Shown here in pieces: positions 24,729 through 36,117 of a DNA stretch of 64,000 nucleotides. The notes under the pieces are model-generated. The model had not been told where the DNA came from, ran no database searches, and worked only from the letters and a program-made list of their open reading frames with translations. Every line of letters starts with the position of its first letter. Position 1 is the first letter of the stretch. The DNA comes from Medicago truncatula (Eukaryota > Streptophyta > Magnoliopsida > Fabales > Fabaceae). The stretch lies in NCBI RefSeq assembly GCF_003473485.1, contig NC_053044.1, positions 51,810,091 to 51,874,090 on the forward strand, in the 5' to 3' direction. Both the position numbers and the translations under genes were made by a program.

Positions 24729-24987
24729 TCATATTTAAAATATATGAACTCAAACCACTGACCTATCTTACAAATAAAACTGATCTTAAAAAAATTGTTG
24801 AATATACAAACATGAATTATCTCGTTCAATTTTTTTTGTTTTTTTTATGTGCAAGAGACATAACTTCTGCTATGGTCATACTCATCTCTTCAAGTTGTTT
24901 GGATCTCTTATCATTGAACCAACCACATGCGGTTGGTATTTTAAGTTTATTGGATTTGTTGGAAAACAAACTATGTGATATATTTTA

Positions 24988-25445
24988 GGCCAAATATCTA
25001 TCCGGATCTTTTAAGTTTCACGTTTGTTTCAGATAGATCCTTAAGTTTTTAAGGTTTTAGATAGATCATTTAAGTTTCGAGTTTGTTTCAGATATGTCTT
25101 TTATGTCAACCTCCGTTAAGCCAAAGTTGTTATGTCCGTTAAACTAAAACTGATGTTGCCCGTTAAGTGGTGAGGTGGTTCTCTCTGACACTTGGCTTCA
25201 AATTTTTTCGCCAACCAGATCAACTTTGGCTTAACGGACAGATCAACTATGGCTTAACGGAGGTTGTTAGAAATGACCTATCTAAAACAAACTCGAAACT
25301 TAAAAACTTATCTGAAATTTTAGAAACTCAAAGGACCTATCCGAAACTAACTCGAAAGTTAAAGGACTTATCTAAAACCTTAGAAACTTAAATGATCTAT
25401 CTGAAACAAATATGAAACTTAAAAGACCCGAGCCGGTATTTGACC
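24988..25445. mobile_element. Second Mutator-type MITE family, 9-bp TSD TATATTTTA
   Basis: Left GGCCAAATATCTATCCGGAT and right CCCGAGCCGGTATTTGACC are the ends of long inverted arms rich in AAACTTAAA/GATCTATCTGAAAC. TATATTTTA flanks exactly (24979-24987 and 25446-25454). ORFs inside are arms of the hairpin and not genes. Confidence 0.88.
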
Positions 25446-26016
25446 TATATTTTATTGAAACAAGCTTTTAATAATCAATAGGTCAAATTAGTATACGTAA
25501 ATCTTACTAATTTTTTTGTCTGTTTCTTTCGGGACAACTTTTTTGTCTAATTTTTAATGAAAGACAAAAAAGTTCTCTTTGATCAAAAAAGAGTTTCTAA
25601 AAATTGAAATGTGTTAAAGTTGTGTTTTTCTTCTCTAAGTTTTGGCTAAGAAATAGGCTGTCTTCTCCGCAAACATCGCTGTTTTTGTTGACCAACCCAC
25701 TTTACATGTAAGTACAGCTACCCTTTTCAAAAGGGTCACTCACTAGATTCACACATAACTAGTTACACCTCCACTTCATCTTTTCTTTCATGCTCTATAA
25801 TATTCCTCTTGTATTTATTTGTTTATTTTTTCATAAAATAGTAACTAGTAATACTATATCTGAAACCAGCTCCACTGTGTTTTATTTATTTCATTTCTAG
25901 TAATAATTGTTCAACGTTACTTACTCAAAGGTTTGATTTTGTTGACCAAAGTAAGTTTGTTTATTAATTTCCACAAGTTTCTATTTTTATGATATGCTTA
26001 GGATTGTGATTTGTGA

Positions 26017-28909
26017 ATGGATAGTAATAAGCATCATGGTGGTGGTGAAGTAAGCATGATGGAGAATAGAAGAGAAGTGGTAGTTCCTATTTCAAATGTG
26101 AGTCGAGACCATGGCCAAGATCATGATCATGATCATGAGTTGAAAGTTTTTGAATCTTCACCTCGCTACTCTACAAAGTCACCACCTTTAAACTGTGCTT
26201 CCCCTGAAATAAGGTTCATCCCTAGCCCAAATAAACCCCCAAAATCTCCTGCTGCAACTGCAAAACTTACCACAAGAAAATCTTTTAAAAGATCAGTGTA
26301 TTCTAAGCCCAAATCAAGATTTGGTGAACAACCTTATCCTATTGATGAAACCCTTTTAGAAGAGAATGTTACTTATTCAAATTTGCAAGAACATTTAGCT
26401 GTTAGTTCACCTTATAGGAACACATTTAATAAAGCATCACATTCACCGAATAACAAGTCTGGAACGGTGAATCGGTCTGTTTCTATAACTTCTGTAGTCA
26501 CTCCTAGAACACCTTTGATGGCATCTCCAGGTCCTGCTGGCGAGGATCTTGATGAAATCATTTTCAGGAAAGTTGAATCCAGTAGAGGCAAGCGAAAGAG
26601 ACTAACAACAAAGGTCTTGATTGAATTGTTCGTTTTTGTATGCATCGCGGGTAGCTTGTTGGCTAGTTTAACGGTTGAGAAACTGAGAAGGACAGAGCTT
26701 TGGAGTTTAAGGCTTTGGAGGTATTGTATGCTTGTGATGGTGACATTTTGTGGCATGTTAGTTACCAAATGGTTCATGCACATTCTTGTTTTCTTGATTG
26801 AAATGAACTTTTTGTTGAAGAAAAAAGTACTTTATTTTGTTCATGGATTGAAGAAATGTGTCCAGGTTTTCATTTGGATCAGTTTGGTTCTCCTCACATG
26901 GGTGCTTTTAATCAATCGTGGGGCCCATCGATCTAAATTGGCCGCAAAGATTTTGAATGATATAACATGGACTCTTGTTTCCCTTCTCATTGGAGCATTT
27001 TTGTGGGTTATAAAGACATTGTTGCTAAAGGTTTTGGCATCGAGTTTCCATGTTAAATCTTTCTTTGATCGAATTCAAGAATCAATCTTCCATCAATATG
27101 TTCTGCAGACTCTCTCTGGGCCTCCACTTATGGAAGAGGCTGAGAAGATCGGCGGAACTCAAAGTATTGGCCATTTTAGTTTCAGGAGTACTACCGTTAA
27201 TGGCGGCACAAAGAAAGACATCATTGATATGGCAAAGCTTCACAAGATGAAGCAAGGGAAAGTTTCCTCGTGGACTATGAAGATTTTGGTAGATGCAGTG
27301 ATGAATTCAAGGCTGTCCACAATCTCTAATTCACTGGATGAAAGTTTTTATGATGTAGAAAATGAACCGAATGATAAAGAAATTACTAATGAGATGGAAG
27401 CAACTGCTGCTGCCTATTACGTTTTCAGGAATGTTGCTGCTTCCCCTAGCTGCCAGTAAGAATATATGCATTATTATTACTTTGAGTTATTGTTGCTTGT
27501 AAGAGTCTGTTTAGATTAACTAAATTGAGGTTATCTACTAGCTTAATCATTTGTGAGACTCTTTGGGAGACCTTATAGAAAATAACTTATAGCTTAAATG
27601 GAAACAATTTGACTTTATGTTATCTTCTGTTATAGATTTGGCTTATATATTGATAAATGCTTAATTAAGTTGTTTATCTACCCATGACCTATGTGTATTT
27701 TCCCTTCTCCTTGTTTTGATATCTGTCACTCTTGTTGCTGCTAAAAAGTTCTCTCATTATGAATAGGGACATTGATGAGAATGAACTCCGTCGTTTCCTG
27801 ATTAAGGAAGAAGTTCCTTTGGTATTTCCCCTACTGGCACAGTCAGAGACAGGGCTCATTACCAGAAAGTCTTTAGCAGATTGGGTGGTAAGGTCTTTAA
27901 TGTTCGTTAAAAATTTGTCAACATCATAACGAAGGATTGAAATTATGTTTGGACCATAATGTTTATATTTTTCAGTTGAAGGTTTATCAAGAGCGTAAAG
28001 CACTGGCACACGCTTTAAGCGACACTAAAACAGCTGTAAAACAATTAAACAAGCTTGTTACAGGGGTCCTAGTAGTGGTGACCATAATAGTGTGGCTTCT
28101 TCTAATGGAGATTGCGACAACAAAAGTACTTGTATTCCTCTCATCGCAGCTAGTACTCGCGGCTTTCATGTTTGGAAACACGTGCAAGAATATTTTTGAA
28201 GCCATCATCTTCGTGTTTGTAATGCATCCGTTCGATGTTGGCGATCGGTGTGTTATAGATGGTGTTGAGGTAACTTCTGTAGCTGCCGAATTTAATTTTG
28301 TTGTTAGAGATTCACGTATTAATGCCTTTTAATTATCTGGCAGCTATTGGTTGAAGAGATGAATATATTGACAACAGTATTCTTGAAGCTTAATAATGAA
28401 AAGTTGTATTATCCAAACTCTGTCCTCGCCTCTAAACCGATTAGCAATTATTACAGAAGCCCAAATATGGTTGAAAAGGTAGAGTTCTCGGTTGATTTTA
28501 CGACACCAGCAGAGAAAATTGGGGCACTGAAAGAAAAAGTGAAGAGGTAAGCTAGTGGAGTTTTATCCTCAATTTGGAACAAGTCTTATTGCCGTAATCT
28601 TAGTATTTCAATGAATTTCTTTGTTCTAATGTCTTTTTCAAAACTAGGTATTTGGAGAAGAATCCACAATACTGGCATCCTAATTTTGGATTGGTAGTGA
28701 AGGAGATTGAAAATGTAAATAATATTAAGATGGGTCTTTTTGTTACTCACACAATGAATTTTCAAGAGTTTGGAGAGAAGACCAAGCGGAGAAGTGAACT
28801 AGTAATGGAAGTAAAGAAAATATTTGAAGATCTCAATATAAGATACAACCTTCTTCCACAAGGTGTTCATCTCAGACACATGGAACCTGATGCAAGTTAT
28901 CTCAAATGA
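26017..28909 (+). CDS. MSL10-like: Mechanosensitive channel of small conductance-like (MSL10-type), copy B; 5 exons
   Basis: Exons 26017-27455, 27767-27887, 27976-28269, 28344-28546 and 28648-28909 give about 772 aa. Exons 2-5 have the same lengths as in copies A and C. The N-terminus has a variable HDHDHDHE run and contains the SPNNKSGTVNRSVSITSVV segment missing from copy A. The six hydrophobic spans, the pore/beta motif (NTCKNIFEAIIFVFVMHPFDVGDRC) and the LNNEKLYYPN motif are intact. Exon 1 is read through in the genome to an in-frame TAA formed by the intron donor (CA|GTAAG), so an unspliced transcript would give a protein truncated before the pore. Closer to copy C than to A. Confidence 0.93.
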
Positions 28910-29869
28910 TGATTCTTTCTCACTGCTATGCAACTGCATGTATGTGCTCCTTTTGTTTCTTTGGTCTGCCTAATACCATCTGTTTTTTTCTTTGGTTGGT
29001 TTTATTCATGATTCATGAATCATGATTGCAGTTACCTGTGACTGTGAGTGGTTCTATATATATAGTGAAAGTAAAGGCCCAAGTAGACATTAAAAAAATA
29101 AAAAATAAATACGTGTAATTATTTAAATTATATTTTCAGGACTGTTAAATCTTATGTACCAACCTTGAAGTTGATCACAAGTGAAATTTTGTCCTACAGT
29201 TGAACTTCATACCTTGAATCTGGCTATTTTATGATTGGCTCAGCATTACTTCTCATCTATGATGCTTTGACACGGACACCGGACATGATATCAATACATG
29301 ACTCCGGTAATAATTTGAAAGAATTAAATAATTGAATGAGATAACATGTTTGGAGTCATGTTTGTGTCGGACATCGGACACACCTTCGCTAGGAAGTGTA
29401 GGTGCTATATAGCTTTTGATGTTTGTTGTTTGTAGGCTTTGTTCATCTATCTTTTTTCCTGTCTTTAAAATGAAAGGATTAGAGTATTTTTTGTTAAAAA
29501 TAAATAAACAAACATACACACATGTACAGTGAGTAACTTCCTTAACATAACAGTAAGTCAACAACTAACATGTTAAGGTAAAATAAGCATAAGATTATGC
29601 CAAGTGTAATCTTATGATTATTTTTTTTGACAATTGACAATGTGTAATCTTATGAGATGATAACCCTATCTCACAAATACCAGGTGGAGAATGTTCCACG
29701 TAGGATAACCAACATATGCTACATCATCTGAAAATCTCCAATTTCAACCTATCATAATCTTATTGTGTCCATTACCTTATCAAAGTATCAAGCACGTAAC
29801 TTTTCTGCATAGTCTACACAGGTCAGGTGCAAGCACATCACAAGCATAACAAACAAGAGCAAAAAAAAA
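28910..29869. other. Intergenic between MSL-B and psbX
   Basis: The first ~300 bases are MSL 3' flank shared with copies A and C. Nothing else recognised; the last ~100 bases are the psbX leader. Confidence 0.45.
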
Positions 29870-30232
29870 ATGGCATCTACTTCTGTTGCAACAGCTTTGC
29901 CACTGGGTTCTGCTACCCAAAACAAGCTGAAAAATCCATCCTCCGAATCATTTTTCAGGCCATTACCCATAACACAACCAAAGAGGATCACACAGTCAAA
30001 ATCCAAGGTTGAAATTAATGCATCTTTGAAAGAAAAGGCAGTGACAGCAATTACAGCTGCATCCTTGACAGCCTCCATGGTTATACCTGATGTGGCTCAT
30101 GCAGCTGGATCTGATCTCTCACCATCTCTCCAGAACTTTTTGCTAAGCATTTTTGCTGGTGGAGCTGTGCTAACAGCTATACTTGGAGCTGTTATTGGGG
30201 TTTCCAACTTTGATCCGGTTAAGAGAGCTTAA
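29870..30232 (+). CDS. PSBX: Photosystem II reaction-centre subunit X, nuclear-encoded
   Basis: Single-exon, 120-aa precursor of a small thylakoid membrane protein of photosystem II. A Ser/Thr-rich transit peptide (1 to about 45) is followed by a second, hydrophobic thylakoid-targeting segment (about 57-72) ending at AHA (76-78), the expected lumenal cleavage site, leaving a ~42-residue mature protein. The mature part has one membrane span (about 88-112) and the conserved end [11 protein letters not shown]. The Met chosen fits the MAST start of plant PsbX. Converges on the ACL5-like gene with ~900 bp between. Confidence 0.95.
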   Translation: MASTSVATALPLGSATQNKLKNPSSESFFRPLPITQPKRITQSKSKVEINASLKEKAVTAITAASLTASMVIPDVAHAAGSDLSPSLQNFLLSIFAGGAVLTAILGAVIGVSNFDPVKRA

Positions 30233-31134
30233 TTATGTATGTCTTGAAAAGCTTTTGAACTTTATGTCCTTTTGATTTAATGTAATATGTTTATGTTACT
30301 GGTTGCATTGTATGTTCAAAAGTGAATCTCAGCTTCTCCTTATCTTTTATTCTTTTTAGTCTTATTTTTATTGCATTTGAGTTTGAACTTGGGGAGTAGG
30401 GGTGATCATCATCTTTTAATTTTAAAAGGGTATGATAAAATTATTTCAGCTTATCTATTAGCATAGCATAGACACTTCTAACACTACTTGGAGAACTTAA
30501 GAAAACAACTTACGACATGTTCAACTTATTCATAAGCACGACTATGGTAAGCGCTTATGTTATAAGATGCAAAATAAGTTGTTTATCCAAACAAGGCCGT
30601 TTCAATCTGCATAGATGGTGTGTTAATGTTTAACAAGTGTACCTGCTATGAGTTTTCTGCACTATTTTTTTCATCCTCGATATGAGTTTGGATGTATTTG
30701 TTTGACTAAATTATTTTATTAATTTTGTGTCGTTCAGAAGTATACTTCTAAAAACATAGGGAATTTTAGTTACAAGGTCGGGAGAAAAGTAGCACCCTAA
30801 AGAAAGACCTCATAGATTGTCTGTTAAAAATCACAATGAACTATAAAGCTTAATTCTTATTGAGGAAATTCAGAGTAGAAACAAATCTATCATGTTACAT
30901 TAGCACACAGGAGCTTCTAAATCAACCTAACTTAGATATATTGACCCAGATTGATGAAACAATGCTAAAGCTAGTGATTAAAATCAAATGACAAGTTTAA
31001 ATAAACTCCAAATAAGCTATTCCAAACAACTTGAGTTACTCAGGCCCTGCGATAATTTTGAAGTGAAATCTAAACTCAGAAATATTTGAGAAAGTATACT
31101 GCAAGAATTCATCTTCAACCTACGGCTTGAAACA
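30233..31134. other. Intergenic between convergent psbX and ACL5-like
   Basis: 3' flanks of both genes. Motifs such as AACTTATAAG... typical of legume MITEs are present around 30480-30600, without clear borders. Confidence 0.4.
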
Positions 31135-34100
31135 TCAGAGACGATAAGCCACACCGTGTCCAGGAATGAATCTAGCATTTTCTTCAGTGTACACATGAGT
31201 TTCATTCTGAAGCCTGAAACAAATAAGCTTTTGGTGTCAAGTTCCAAAACATTTGAGTGAGAATGTTGATATCATAATCAGAGTTCTTCATTGAAATGTG
31301 AATTGCAAAAAAGAAATATTGTACTTACGATTGCGAAAGAGTCTTGTTCATGGTGGTAGATGAGTGGAACCAGTCACCAGTTAGATAGAGCAATTCTCCA
31401 TTTATTCTTTCTTTGATTCTTTTGTCCATTTCCTCAGAACCAATGAATAATGGTTGGTCTGAAGCCTGGATTTAAAGCATGATATAAATAAGTACTTGAA
31501 AAAATGATTGATGACAACTACATTATACAGCACAAACAATTTTATTCTCTACTAATTTTTTTTTTGTTACCATAACCCATCCCCAAGTATCAGCAAAAGA
31601 TGGTACATGAGTTGTGTATACTATCACATCTGCAAGGAAACAAGCACAATAATAAATGTTTGAGTAAAACAATAACAAAATATCCATGGTTGAATCCAAT
31701 TACTTAAATTAAATTAAATATTCTTACATTTAAAGACTTGTTTGATTGTGTTGTATATAGAAGTGAAGACTTCCCTGTGTGTCAAGATACCTGCCGGTCC
31801 AGCCTGTGCAAGATATAACATATGTCTAGTTGGTAAATTCCGACAAAATATACTTAGGAAACTTCTATGGTACACTCACAATTTTGAGTGTACTGGTACT
31901 CTTGTTTCACAAAATATATAAATTAACGATCACTTTAATGAAATAAAAAAGTATTTGTTTATATTTATATTTTAGAAAACATCATTTCATAAGAAAAATC
32001 ATCATTTCATTGTTTATAAAGATCATATTAAAAAATTTACATTTTATCATAAAAATAATCAATATTCATTGTTATGAGTAATAAAAATTCTTAAAAATTA
32101 AATTTTATTTCGTCGAAGCTTTTGGTAAATAAAATTTAATTATCTTAGTTGTCAATGATAGAAAATAATTATTTTTCTTCAAAAAAAACAACTCATTTAT
32201 TATTAATTTTACGACTTGGTGTATCGATACATCCAAATTTATTGGGTGTACCATAGAATTTGCCAAATCCTTAACATATAGTTTAATAAAAAAATCAGAA
32301 ACTTCTTTAATTTCATAAAACCTATATAGTTGGAACATTCTTTTACTATACCTGAGTCACAAAAATGTCATTCTCATTGAGCTTGGGTTTCAGAATATTT
32401 TCATAGAACGATTTTGTATAAAGTTGATAACAAGGTCCACCTTCAACTGGGTCTGCCAAATCTCCAACAATGATATCAAATTTCTCTTTCCTTTTCTCTA
32501 ACTCAGCCCTACAAAGCAAAATTCCTGTTTATTAAAATTTTAGAAATTATTTATTACAAAGAAAAAGGTCAATATAAATTTGTTAGTTCCAAATCATAAA
32601 AAAGTGGTTGAATTAATTGATAGATAAAAATTATTGACGGTCAAAGGACCAAAATAGTATTTACTCAATAATATTTTGAAATTTTGAATAAACATAAACT
32701 AAAATAACAAGTAAAGAAAAAAAAGGGCAAGATGCATACTTGTCATCATTGATGACAAGGTCGAGCTTCTTGTGAGCAAAGGCCTCCCTGTTAGTAATCA
32801 AGTATTTTTTGCAGAAATCTACCACCTCCTGTTTGGTTCATAGTTAATTTGAGTATCAAACTATATCAATCTTAATATCATATAATATTGTTGTTATACT
32901 AATACTAGTACTATCATTATCATTATTAATGGGTTTGGCAATAACCTGGTCTATATCACACATGATGACTCTCTCTCTATTGACTTATGCTATGCTTGAG
33001 GGACTCCCTAGTAGCAGACCCTTCACCTCCTCCCATTATAAACACTCTTTTGGGGCTGTCACAATAATCAGTAACATATGCTTTTTATGTTAGTCCAATA
33101 CTTTAAAATGCCGAATCCAGCACTAAATTAAATTAGAAATTTACTTGGGGTGACATAATAGAGGGGGATGAATCAAGCATTCATGATAAATGAATTCGTC
33201 CATTTCAGCACTCGGCATCTTTCCATCAATCACTAGGGCCTAATGCAACTGTTGTGAATTCGTTGAGAAAGTCACACCAATAAAAAAACTTGATGCGTGG
33301 AGCAAATTAATATCAAGTAATCAAATCAAACGGGTAACAAATAATTCAAACAAAAACAAACAGCAAGAGATAAAAAGGGAAGAAGGAGAACACAAGAATT
33401 TGTTTACCCAGTTCGGTTTAATGATGACCTAGTCTGGGGGAGAGAGCAGCTCTCCGTTCCACTATAATGATATGAGTCTCTTTAGAAAGAGATATTGAGT
33501 TACAAGAATCAGTCTTCAAACCTAATTCTACCAAAGTCCCAGCCAAGAGAAATTCTCTATAAACCCTAGTTTGTATGTCGGCTTCTAAACCCTGTTTTTC
33601 TACACACTTTATCATCTGATACGAGGCTTATATTTATAGTGGAAAGTAACCCTTAAAAGTTGAAACAAATCTTCACTGAAAATACGTTTCTATTATTTCC
33701 TCCATCGTACCATCGTGCCACGTTACGATTCCATCGTAGCACGATTTTTCCAGTGACTTCCTCCAGAATCTTGCTTCAACAATTGTGGCACGTTGCTTCT
33801 CCATCGTGACACATTTCTCCAGATTAGGCATGGCAACAAAACCCATACCCGCGGTTACCCGTTCGAACCAAATCCAATTTGACGGATTTTCCCCGTTTTG
33901 ACTGGGTTTGGGTATGGGTATGGGTTTTCCCCGATTTCAAAACACGGGTATGGGACGGGTAACGGGAATATAGGTACCCATCCTGAACCCATACCCATAC
34001 CCGTCCCGAACGTAAAAAATTACTTTATGTTGATATGTCATGTTATTTTGTTTGATAATTGTCATGTTAAAAAAACTACCATTGATATTTAAAAGATCAA

Positions 34101-34937
34101 CTAAATCATTCCGTCTAACAAATGTTGAAGTGAACATATTGTTGGATAATGTATTACAGCGTTGTTCATAGGGATGCAAAAAAACTTCTTTTTTTATTAA
34201 AAAAAATTATTCGATACGGGGATGGGGTGGGGATACCCGAACCAGTCGGGGACGGGGATGAGATTCAATTTCTAATCCTCGTTGAGTATGGGTAAGGTAA
34301 CAGGTAAGTATATGAGAATCGGACATGGGGATGGGGAGGGTAAAACCCGTCCCCACCCCGCCCCATTGCCATGCCTACTCCAGATTTCTGATTTTAAATT
34401 AACACAGCAACATAAATAAATAATCATTAGTAATAATCCATTGTCCATAATAGAAGTACTGTAGCAAATTACATACCTTTCCAAAACGCTTTGTATCCAA
34501 AAGAGCTATCTCTTGGTAATCACTGATCCCTTTATGAAGCACACTATTGAAAAAGATGGAAAACATGATTGTGTAGATTTAATAATGATGTGAAACATCA
34601 TAAGTCCAAATTGTGAAAATGATAGTGTTTTCTATATATGTCACTATTTGTAAATTCATTTTATATCATATCTTTAATAAATATGTGGTACTTGGATTTT
34701 TCAAATATATAATTGACTTGTGAGTTGTTAGTTGTGGCTGTAGTAGTAGTAGTAGTGAATTGCAAAAGGAATGATGAACCTGTTCAAAGCAAAAGACCAT
34801 TTGAGATCATCATCGATAACTTCCTCGTACCAAGGAATATCATGGTCGTAATTATTGGTTATAAGGTGGTGATCTGTTTCATCATGGCCATACTTTGGGA
34901 ACCCATTAATGTATAGTAGCTTTGGAGCCTCACCCAT
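31135..34937 (-). CDS. ACL5: Thermospermine (spermine) synthase, ACAULIS5-like, 10 exons; one frameshift and an LTR insertion, possible pseudogene
   Basis: Aminopropyltransferase predicted to make thermospermine from spermidine and decarboxylated SAM. Exons on the minus strand: 34937-34780, 34543-34477, 33239-33145, 33055-32946, 32828-32740, 32508-32352, 31803-31728, 31629-31571, 31465-31329, 31213-31135. The joined frame matches ACL5 throughout ([47 protein letters not shown] site, [49 protein letters not shown]), about 341 aa. Exon 4 is 110 nt where 109 would hold the frame: after LKHSISQ an in-frame TAG stands at 32977-32979, and VIMCDIDQ resumes one frame over. Intron 2 carries a solo LTR with a nested hAT element, 10 nt from the exon 3 acceptor. 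All other splice sites and exons are clean, so this is either a young pseudogene or an assembly error at one base. Confidence 0.85.
31830..32265. repeat. Inverted-repeat (MITE-like) segment in ACL5-like intron 6
   Basis: GGTAAATTC...CTATGGTACACTC at about 31830-31885 is mirrored by GGTGTACCATAGAATTTGCC at about 32245-32264. No clean target duplication found. Confidence 0.45.
33250..34406 (-). mobile_element. Solo LTR of a retrotransposon in intron 2 of the ACL5-like gene, TSD GCAAC
   Basis: Begins TGTTGTGAATTC and ends TTAACACA (TG..CA), with GCAAC on both sides (33245-33249 and 34407-34411). Without the nested hAT element the LTR is about 604 bp. A TATA-like box (TATAAATATAAG on the minus strand, about 33625-33640) suggests minus orientation, the same direction as the gene. 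Homologous to the older copy at 4609-5288. No gag/pol between, so a solo LTR. Confidence 0.85.
33825..34377. mobile_element. Non-autonomous hAT element nested in the LTR, 8-bp TSD CTCCAGAT
   Basis: Terminal inverted repeats TAGGCATGGCAA / TTGCCATGCCTA, and CTCCAGAT duplicated at 33817-33824 and 34378-34385: the 8-bp duplication and TAGG..TGGCAA ends are hAT hallmarks. The interior repeats GGGTATGGG and CCCGTCCCGAAC-like GC-rich motifs and has no transposase. Confidence 0.9.
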
Positions 34938-34955
34938 GTTTGGAAAATAAACGGT

Positions 34956-35078
34956 GGGAAGAGTTAGTAGATACAAATACAATTATATGAGATGATGGGA
35001 AGAGTTAGTAGATACAAATACAATTATATGAGATGATGGGAAGAGTTAGTAGATACAAATACAATTATATGAGATGAG
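34956..35078. repeat. Three 41-bp tandem repeats at the 5' end of the ACL5-like gene
   Basis: The unit starting GGGAAGAGTTAGTAGATACA repeats at 34956, 34997 and 35038 with essentially no change. It lies 19 bp upstream of the ATG, in the presumed 5' UTR or promoter. Confidence 0.92.
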
Positions 35079-35839
35079 ATTTGCATGTAAATAGTGGAGT
35101 GCACTTGCTTTTTATAGCCTTTTGTTTTTATTTTCCTCAATTTTTAGCAAAATTCTTTAATGCTATAATAGTAATACACAAATATAAATGCAAAAATTGT
35201 GATTGCATTTTCTTTTTTCGATTTTTTATGGAAATTTACCTTTTAGCTACTTGGATTGACTTGATGGTGTTGTTTAAAAATCTTGGAGCGTGTCAGCTCT
35301 CAAAGTGTCAAATTCGATTCTTATTGATGCTCATTTCGGTGGATTAGTTTGACTTTTTAAAAAAAATCCATTCTTATAAAAATATTTTTTTGGATGAAAT
35401 TCTTAAAAAAATAAAATTAAAACCACTATTGTCCCTAATTATAAGACCCTTTTGAGATGACCATATTTATGAATATTAATAATTTAAAAATGGGACTATA
35501 TTTAGAGTCACTTTTTCTCAAAAGGTGCTTAGTAACCTAAACTAAAATATTGGGAGAGAAGAAATTGTATAACCATGAAAGATAAACTGTATAACCATGA
35601 TAAGTTAATATATTTATGATAAAAAAAAAATTTACTCAGATATTTTTTAATAGGTTAAAAATAAAGAAATTTGTTACATCTTTTAAAAAAGAAAGCAGGG
35701 CACGGAGAAATTTTTATTAATTAAATGACACTGATGAACATTTTATAATGTTTCCGCTTCTAACTCAACATCTTAAGATAACAAAGTTAAACTCAAACCA
35801 TCGAACTAATTTCTCAAGTATTATTAATTTAAAATATTA
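35079..35839. other. Upstream region of the ACL5-like gene, no other gene
   Basis: Nothing recognised beyond AT-rich sequence. Confidence 0.4.
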
Positions 35840-36115
35840 CTTCCTTCGTGTTTTATTATATGCCAGTTTGAAAAGAAAAAAAAATTATATTTTATTATAT
35901 GACAGTTTATCTTATTATATCATTAATGTTTATTTTTTCTATCATATCATTTACTATTTATTAATCTCTCTTCTTTCAATTTTTAATATCAATTTCATAC
36001 ATCATTAATGAGAGAAAATTTTGTAAAATAATTCATAACTTCTTTTTCTCATACAAAATTAATTATATTTCTTTTTTTTTTTGTCAAAACGAATTGTAAT
36101 AAAATATGGAGGGGG
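35840..36115. mobile_element. Stowaway-like MITE, TSD TA
   Basis: Ends CTTCCTTCGTGTTTTATTA and TAATAAAATATGGAGGGGG form an inverted pair of the 'CTCCCTCCGT' type, bounded by TA on each side (35838-35839, 36116-36117). 276 bp. Confidence 0.65.
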
Positions 36116-36117
36116 TA

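Noticed and set aside
25167-25391. 74-aa ORF with repeated TRKLKDLSKTLET-like text
   Set aside because: It is one arm of the 24988-25445 MITE hairpin.
26412-26783. 123-aa minus ORF over MSL-B exon 1
   Set aside because: Similar shadow ORFs appear opposite the same place in all MSL copies; they follow from codon bias of the real frame.
4609-34406. The two related LTR sequences (4609-5288 and 33250-34406) as the LTR pair of one element
   Set aside because: They are 28 kb apart with intact host genes between, clearly differ in divergence, and the second has its own 5-bp target duplication; they are independent insertions.
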